22,536 nucleotides of DNA from positions 1-22,536 of IMG/VR virus record IMGVR_UViG_3300035181_000472, one strand, 5' to 3'. A program made the position numbers and the translations under genes. The notes beneath the pieces were generated by a model. The model saw only the letters and a program-made list of their open reading frames with translations. It was not told the DNA's origin and ran no database searches. Origin of the DNA: a virus. This document shows positions 22,304 to 22,536 of the stretch, piece by piece. Each line of letters opens with the position of its first letter. Positions within the stretch are counted from its first letter, which is position 1.

Positions 22304-22340
22304 AAGCCCTCCCTGGAGACCGAGGCGGGCTTCTTTATTT
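22304..22340 (+). terminator. Rho-independent terminator at the end of the tail operon
   Basis: AAGCCC (22304-22309) pairs with GGGCTT (22327-22332), with an inner CCT/AGG pairing possible, followed by the T-rich tract TTCTTTATTT (22331-22340). It lies 24 nt after the hydrolase-like gene stop and before the next gene's ribosome-binding site. Confidence 0.75.
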
Positions 22341-22358
22341 CAACCGGAGCCCAGCACT

Positions 22359-22536
22359 ATGAACCTCCCGCAACTGCCGGCCGACAAGGCCAATCACGCG
22401 CTTTACGGCGCGATCATCTTCCTGGTTGCCGGCGCCATCGCTGCGGCGGCCGGGCACCCGCAGCAGGCCCGCCTCGTCGGCGCTGGCGCTGCTGTCCTGT
22501 TCGGCTGCGCGAAGGAGCTGAGTGACTGGCTGCTCA
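22359..22536 (+). CDS. Small membrane protein, possible holin, 3' end outside window
   Basis: The ATG at 22359 has GGAG at 22346-22349. The 59 visible residues begin MNLPQLPADKANHALYGAII. They form two hydrophobic segments, about residues 16-32 (YGAIIFLVAGAIAAAAG) and 37-51 (ARLVGAGAAVLFGCA), separated by a short turn HPQQ, and then KELSDWLL. The ADKANHALYG...KELSDW pattern resembles small DUF2279/VanZ-like membrane proteins found in phage lysis regions. A holin role is an inference from size, hydrophobicity and position after the tail operon. Confidence 0.7.
   Translation, partial: MNLPQLPADKANHALYGAIIFLVAGAIAAAAGHPQQARLVGAGAAVLFGCAKELSDWLL

Noticed and set aside
1-22536. CRISPR arrays, insertion sequences, rRNA, integrase
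   Set aside because: No regularly spaced repeats, no transposase motifs or flanking inverted repeats, and no rRNA or recombinase sequence was seen on either strand.

Overview
This window is a GC-rich stretch of a tailed-phage genome, most likely a temperate phage or prophage of a Gram-negative host. The codon usage, the protein flavour and the tRNA suggest a betaproteobacterium of the Burkholderiales type; the host assignment is an inference. Terminase, portal, HK97-type capsid, tail tube, tail-assembly chaperones and a 1160-residue tape measure are all present. No sheath, tail-lysozyme or Mu-type tail genes are visible, so the particle should be a siphovirus. No integrase, repressor or replication gene lies inside the window.

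Layout, left to right. (1) Positions 1-583 hold the 3' part of a conserved phage protein in the position where late regulators usually sit. (2) Positions 580-825 hold a compact control region: a consensus-like promoter, a methionine tRNA with initiator-like features, and a terminator-like hairpin. (3) Packaging module: a ParB/methyltransferase fusion, an opposite-strand small gene, and the small and large terminase subunits. (4) Head module: portal, a MuF-type protein read in the -1 frame directly after an A9 tract, a protease with a scaffold-like tail, the major capsid protein with an inserted beta-rich domain, and a small protein. (5) Head-tail connectors and tail terminator. (6) Tail module: tail tube, G/GT-type chaperones joined by a -1 slippery site, tape measure, then tip and fibre proteins that include an Asp-box beta-propeller candidate for the receptor-binding protein. 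(7) A permuted NlpC/P60-like enzyme closes the tail operon before an intrinsic terminator. A small two-segment membrane protein then begins what is probably the lysis region and is cut by the window end.

Nearly all genes lie on the plus strand, and many are coupled by 1-4 nt overlaps (ATGA, GTGA, TGATG) or by strong GGAGG ribosome-binding sites. This fits one long late transcript. Between the highly expressed structural genes, where spacing is larger, there are GC-rich hairpins without U-tracts that could tune or protect message segments.

The most interesting points are the initiator-like phage tRNA with C33 and a G1/A72 mismatch, placed between a promoter and a terminator upstream of the late genes; the A9 tract that would fuse portal and MuF proteins by -1 frameshifting or transcriptional slippage; and the A-AAT-TTC frameshift site in the tail chaperone.
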